A stretch of DNA of 64,000 nt from a virus, in IMG/VR virus record IMGVR_UViG_3300031997_002780, positions 1 to 64,000 of that record, one strand, 5' to 3'. The notes beneath the pieces are model-generated. The model saw only the letters and a list, made by a program, of their open reading frames with translations, was not told the origin of the DNA and made no database searches. How positions within the stretch are numbered: position 1 is the stretch's first letter; every line of letters starts with the position of its first letter. Made by a program: the position numbers and the translations under genes. This document shows, one piece after another, positions 61,058 through 64,000 of the stretch.

Positions 61058-61077
61058 AGGGGCGGTTTCCCGCCCCT
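61058..61077 (-). terminator. Stem-loop after the major capsid gene
   Basis: AGGGGCGG (61058-61065) pairs with CCGCCCCT (61070-61077) around a GAAA tetraloop (as read on the - strand), 8 bp, mostly G-C; then TCCTAAAAAATATT. The U-run is weak, so it may be a partial terminator and 3'-end stabiliser. Confidence 0.75.
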
Positions 61078-61090
61078 ATTCTATAATAGA

Positions 61091-62218
61091 TTATGCTAAT
61101 TGAATTGTTGCAGCAACAGCGTTAGTTGCAACAGCGGTACCCCAACTCTTAATAAGGGTTGAAGTTTGAATTAAGTTAGCGTTTGCGTAAACATCACTGG
61201 TATATGAAAGTACATTACCTTCCAAAACAACCTTGATGAGTTTTTGTGACGAAGGGGAAACAAGCCAGATACGAGAATCTGAGAGTTTCAAACCGAATGG
61301 GGTCTGCCAATCAGCTACCTGTGGGAGTACCATAATATCGGTTCCTTGGAAATCACGTAGATAACCAACTTTCACGTATTCGCTTTGGAAATCATAGCGA
61401 TAGTTGGCGTTTGCAGGAAGAATGCTCGCTAAAGCGCGCTGAGTACCGATAGCAACCGCTTTTGAACCACCATTCCACGCAGCAACAGTTTGTGAAAGAC
61501 GAACAAATTCTGACTGAGTATAGCCAGCTACAAGTAAACCAGTGCTTGCAGTAGCGTCAACAGCATCCATTGCAGTGTAGAAAGCATTGTACACGTCAAC
61601 AGCTAATGCTGTCTCGAATGAACGTACCATCTTCATAACAAAGTCTGCTAAAGATTCTTTTCCTGCAAGAACTTTCATTAATGACACAAATACTGTCATT
61701 TCACGAGGTTCTGGAATAACTGTAATCTGACCTTTGAACTGCTTGTGTAGTTCGGTTGTTCTCTTGCTACGACCTGCTTTAGAAACGATGAATAAATCAC
61801 GAGGACTTACATCGAACGCCGCTGAGTCGCCCCAACCGATTGTACGAACTTCGGAGTAAATTCCAATACTGTCAATGATAGTTTCTGGAAGAATCATATC
61901 AATAACAGCAGAAATAACTGCGAAGGTTGCCCACTTTAAAGCAGGGTGATTTGCCCAAGTCTCAATAGAGAACGTGTCAAAATTTTGAACACCTGCTACA
62001 CGTAAAATTTCACGTTTTAAAGCTGCATTTAATTTTTCCTCTTTTTCTGAGAAGCTAAGAGGTACAACTGCACCCTCGGGTGTAATTGTATTTTGTTGAT
62101 ATTCAACATTTTTCGCACCGTTTAAAGCACGATAGTGATTCCAATAATCAACGAACATTTTATAAGGTGTTAAGTTCTGTTCACCTGCGAAAGTAAGTAC
62201 TTGATTTGGGATTTTCAT
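61091..62218 (-). CDS. Major capsid protein (HK97-type)
   Basis: A 375-residue protein with the order of an HK97-fold capsid: a helical N-terminal arm (residues 1-75), then WATFAVISAVIDMILPETIIDSIGIYSEVRTIGWGDSAAFDV (spine and strand E-loop region), a central P-domain, and a C-terminal A-domain with a SYTSDVYANANLIQT strand. No large cleaved delta domain is seen at the N-terminus, so a scaffold is probably separate. It forms the capsid shell. GGAGATATATATT precedes ATG and a G-C-rich hairpin follows the gene. Confidence 0.85.
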   Translation of the reverse strand: MKIPNQVLTFAGEQNLTPYKMFVDYWNHYRALNGAKNVEYQQNTITPEGAVVPLSFSEKEEKLNAALKREILRVAGVQNFDTFSIETWANHPALKWATFAVISAVIDMILPETIIDSIGIYSEVRTIGWGDSAAFDVSPRDLFIVSKAGRSKRTTELHKQFKGQITVIPEPREMTVFVSLMKVLAGKESLADFVMKMVRSFETALAVDVYNAFYTAMDAVDATASTGLLVAGYTQSEFVRLSQTVAAWNGGSKAVAIGTQRALASILPANANYRYDFQSEYVKVGYLRDFQGTDIMVLPQVADWQTPFGLKLSDSRIWLVSPSSQKLIKVVLEGNVLSYTSDVYANANLIQTSTLIKSWGTAVATNAVAATIQLA

Positions 62219-62243
62219 AATATATATCTCCTTTTATCCAAAA

Positions 62244-62777
62244 TTATATAGAAACGCATTCCAGCTTATAAGCTGCAACACGCTGGTTATCAATAGCACC
62301 AGTAGCAAGGGAAATATATGTTGTTGCAATATATTTGTAGACCAGACCTGTTCCTTGTGCATTTGCCCATTCTAACTTATAACTATATGCGATAGTACCA
62401 GCATAGGTATTAGATGAGAAACTTCCGGTAAAAGCATCGGCTGTAAGTACTATAATGTCTCCAAGTTGTGGCTTGTAAGCGGAAAATACCTTACCTGCCG
62501 CATTGAAGAAATTACGTGGGTCAGGGTCAAGACCTTTGTATTGAGCGTTGGTAACAACAATTTCGTCACCAGAATATGCCATCCATAAATTCGTAGCGGA
62601 ACCTGCAACTGGTGGAGTAACAGCAAATACTTCTGTTAAACTACCGGAAGTGTACTCCGCACCCATTAATAAAACGTTACCATTATCTAATGCAACAGAG
62701 CCACTCATAACGCTTCTATTTAAAGAATCGATGTTCATTGCTGCAATTGCTGATGGAATTAAAACTGCATGTGCCAT
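62244..62777 (-). CDS. Capsid decoration or stabilisation-type protein
   Basis: A 177-residue beta-rich protein without motifs, placed between the scaffold-like gene and the major capsid gene, where head decoration or stabilising proteins are commonly found. Strands include GNVLLMGAEYTSGS, EVFAVTPPV, DEIVVTNAQY and DIIVLTADAFTG. Composition is Ala/Ser/Val rich and low in Lys, as in capsid surface proteins. Assigned from position and fold-like pattern only. Confidence 0.6.
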   Translation of the reverse strand: MAHAVLIPSAIAAMNIDSLNRSVMSGSVALDNGNVLLMGAEYTSGSLTEVFAVTPPVAGSATNLWMAYSGDEIVVTNAQYKGLDPDPRNFFNAAGKVFSAYKPQLGDIIVLTADAFTGSFSSNTYAGTIAYSYKLEWANAQGTGLVYKYIATTYISLATGAIDNQRVAAYKLECVSI

Positions 62778-62822
62778 AATAAAAACCTCCTGTTTTTAAA
62801 TTAAATTGATATACCCTTGGTT

Positions 62823-64000
62823 TTAATCCCAAAGGCTTTTTTGTTTCTTGGTTGCACCACCAAAAGGTAGTCCAACTTCTATAGTGCCCTTGCTTTGGGG
62901 AATCCTGATTGCAAAATCAAATGATTTTGCTTTGCAGGAATTTTTCCATGCTTCCATATTTGCTAAAGTATAATTTGCGGCATCCGCTTTCATTTCTGCT
63001 TTAACATCATCAGGAAGATAGACAGACACAGAGAGTTCTTTCAAAGTTTCATTAATTGCAAACTCTTTCTGTTGACCCTCTAATTCTGCTTTGAACTTCT
63101 TGAGTTCTTCGTTTTCTGCCATATATGCTTTTTTCTCTTCAGCCATTAATGCCATCTTATTACATAGCTTTTCGATTTTTGCAAATAGACCATTCATAAC
63201 GATTCCGAAGTCTGCTTCTTTGCCTTTGGCGCATTCCACCTTAGCCATTTTTACATCATCTTCATCGTCATCTGCTGAGAACATTTCACCACATTTCTCA
63301 ATGGGGAATTCAAATTTCTTTGATTTCTCTTCTTCTAACTTTTTCTTTGCTTCCTCTGCTGCTTTAGCTTTTGCTTCATCAACAGCCATTTTTTCAGCTA
63401 CTGCTTTTTCAGCAGCAACCTTTGAATCAGCAGCCATTTTTGCCTTAGCTTCTTCATCAGCAGCCATTTTTGCTTTTTCTTCTACCTCAGCAGCCATTTT
63501 TGCCTTAGCTTCTTCATCAGCAGCCATTTTTGCTTTTTCTTCTACCTCAGCAGCCATTTTTGCATCTGCTTCGGCTTTTTCAGCAGCCATTTTTGCATCT
63601 GCTTCGGCTTTTTCAACTGCCATTTTTTCTTCTTCGGTCATAGTATCCTCCTTGATAAAATCTTCTGTATCGTCCGCAGACGCTTTTACAGTACTACCTT
63701 CGTTTTTTACCCATTTTTCATCTTCTACATGATGAGTTTTCTTAAACGAACTTATTGCAATAGCCCAACCATTTTTCTTATCATCTGAACCAATCGAATC
63801 TGCTTGCGCAGCAATCGCATTAGCTTGGGCGAGAGAAATGGGAGGGGTAATACCCTTTAAAGATGGATTCACATCCGCCTTTGACTTATAAGGAAATGTG
63901 ACAAGTTCGTTGTCAATTTTTTCTGACATATTTTCTGCCCATTCCTTTGCATAATCTCCACCGAAAAGAAGCCAGTCAACGGTTTCTCTGCTATGTTTGT
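62823..64000 (-). CDS. Scaffold-like protein, open at the window edge
   Basis: The frame has an ATG at 63929 with no ribosome binding site at a workable distance and stays open to the last base (WLLFGGDYAKEWAEN precedes the ATG), so the gene probably starts outside the window. The N-terminal part includes ISLAQANAIAAQAD and GWAIAISSFKKTHHV. Residues about 95-200 (from 63929) form an Ala/Lys/Glu-rich coiled region with repeated AKMAADEEAK units, followed by a second coil region near 245-285. Ala/Glu/Lys-rich coils before the capsid gene are typical of scaffolds. A protease domain may lie upstream, out of view. Confidence 0.7.
   Translation of the reverse strand, partial: KHSRETVDWLLFGGDYAKEWAENMSEKIDNELVTFPYKSKADVNPSLKGITPPISLAQANAIAAQADSIGSDDKKNGWAIAISSFKKTHHVEDEKWVKNEGSTVKASADDTEDFIKEDTMTEEEKMAVEKAEADAKMAAEKAEADAKMAAEVEEKAKMAADEEAKAKMAAEVEEKAKMAADEEAKAKMAADSKVAAEKAVAEKMAVDEAKAKAAEEAKKKLEEEKSKKFEFPIEKCGEMFSADDDEDDVKMAKVECAKGKEADFGIVMNGLFAKIEKLCNKMALMAEEKKAYMAENEELKKFKAELEGQQKEFAINETLKELSVSVYLPDDVKAEMKADAANYTLANMEAWKNSCKAKSFDFAIRIPQSKGTIEVGLPFGGATKKQKSLWD
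63427..63563 (-). repeat. Exact 60-bp tandem repeat in the scaffold-like gene
   Basis: Sequence 63427-63503 is identical to 63487-63563, a 60-bp unit repeated 2.3 times. It encodes a 20-residue Ala/Glu/Lys unit (with AKMAADEEAK). A related 30-bp unit occurs twice just beyond, near 63556-63615. Perfect identity implies recent slippage or unequal exchange; the copy number may vary between isolates. Confidence 0.88.

Noticed and set aside
63091-63732. A 213-codon + strand frame opposite the scaffold-like gene
   Set aside because: Its Ser/Ala/Phe low-complexity product is the antisense of Ala/Lys/Glu repeats; the - strand has operon context and coil pattern.
1-64000. tRNA genes
   Set aside because: No cloverleaf with conserved T-arm sequence was noticed on either strand; a covariance search (for example tRNAscan-SE) would settle this and was not possible here.

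Overview
The window is part of the genome of a long-tailed double-stranded DNA phage (siphovirus architecture) of a low-GC Gram-positive host, probably a Firmicute. The evidence is AT-rich DNA, GGAGG-type ribosome binding sites, sigma-A-like promoters with extended -10 boxes, a Dit/Tal-type tail tip, a TP901-type tape measure and a GH25 endolysin. The host cannot be named from the sequence. No terminase, portal, lysogeny repressor or tRNA gene is visible, so both ends continue outside the window. No gene-free stretch exceeds about 300 bases apart from intron RNA.

Layout: two convergent arms meet at a bidirectional terminator near 20,860. The + arm (1-20,831) is the early/replication arm. It opens with about a dozen tiny genes of unknown role (1-3,294), several sharing a GGTTTTAA element just before the start codon. 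Next come a PAPS-reductase-like gene and a second set of small genes driven by two nearly identical promoters (4,256 and 5,439). The replication block (6,271-14,000) encodes a RecA-like ATPase, SSB, a winged-helix replication protein, a PrimPol-DnaB fusion, a Cas4-like nuclease and a family B DNA polymerase. A third promoter (14,005) starts a nucleotide-metabolism block: GMP reductase/IMP dehydrogenase-like, deoxyribonucleotidase-like, DUF1599-like, class II ribonucleotide reductase and MazG. The reductase gene is broken by two group I introns, each carrying a LAGLIDADG endonuclease; splice sites and P1 pairings can be read from the sequence.

The - arm (64,000 down to 20,882) is the late operon, read leftward. 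From upstream to downstream it holds a scaffold-like gene (open at the window edge), a decoration-type protein, the major capsid protein, connector and neck genes, the tail tube, a chaperone-type gene, a membrane protein, a RuvC-like resolvase, a tyrosine recombinase, the 1,944-residue tape measure, Dit, Tal, and about 15 kb of fibre/adhesin genes built by repeated duplication. It ends in a lysis region with three paralogous membrane proteins, an anchored coiled-coil protein, a GH25 lysozyme with an N-terminal zinc ribbon, a papain-like protease and two tiny membrane proteins. Hairpins, mostly terminator-like, follow the capsid, tail tube and other genes.

The genome is heavily colonised by homing endonucleases: three intact GIY-YIG genes, one broken GIY-YIG gene, one intact HNH gene, one HNH remnant and two LAGLIDADG intron ORFs. 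The least ordinary features are the 22-residue TQLQxSDN repeat shared by two fibre proteins, a 38-codon ORF that copies the N-terminus of the tape measure just upstream of it, the tandem membrane paralogues, and the recombinase/resolvase island inside the tail operon.
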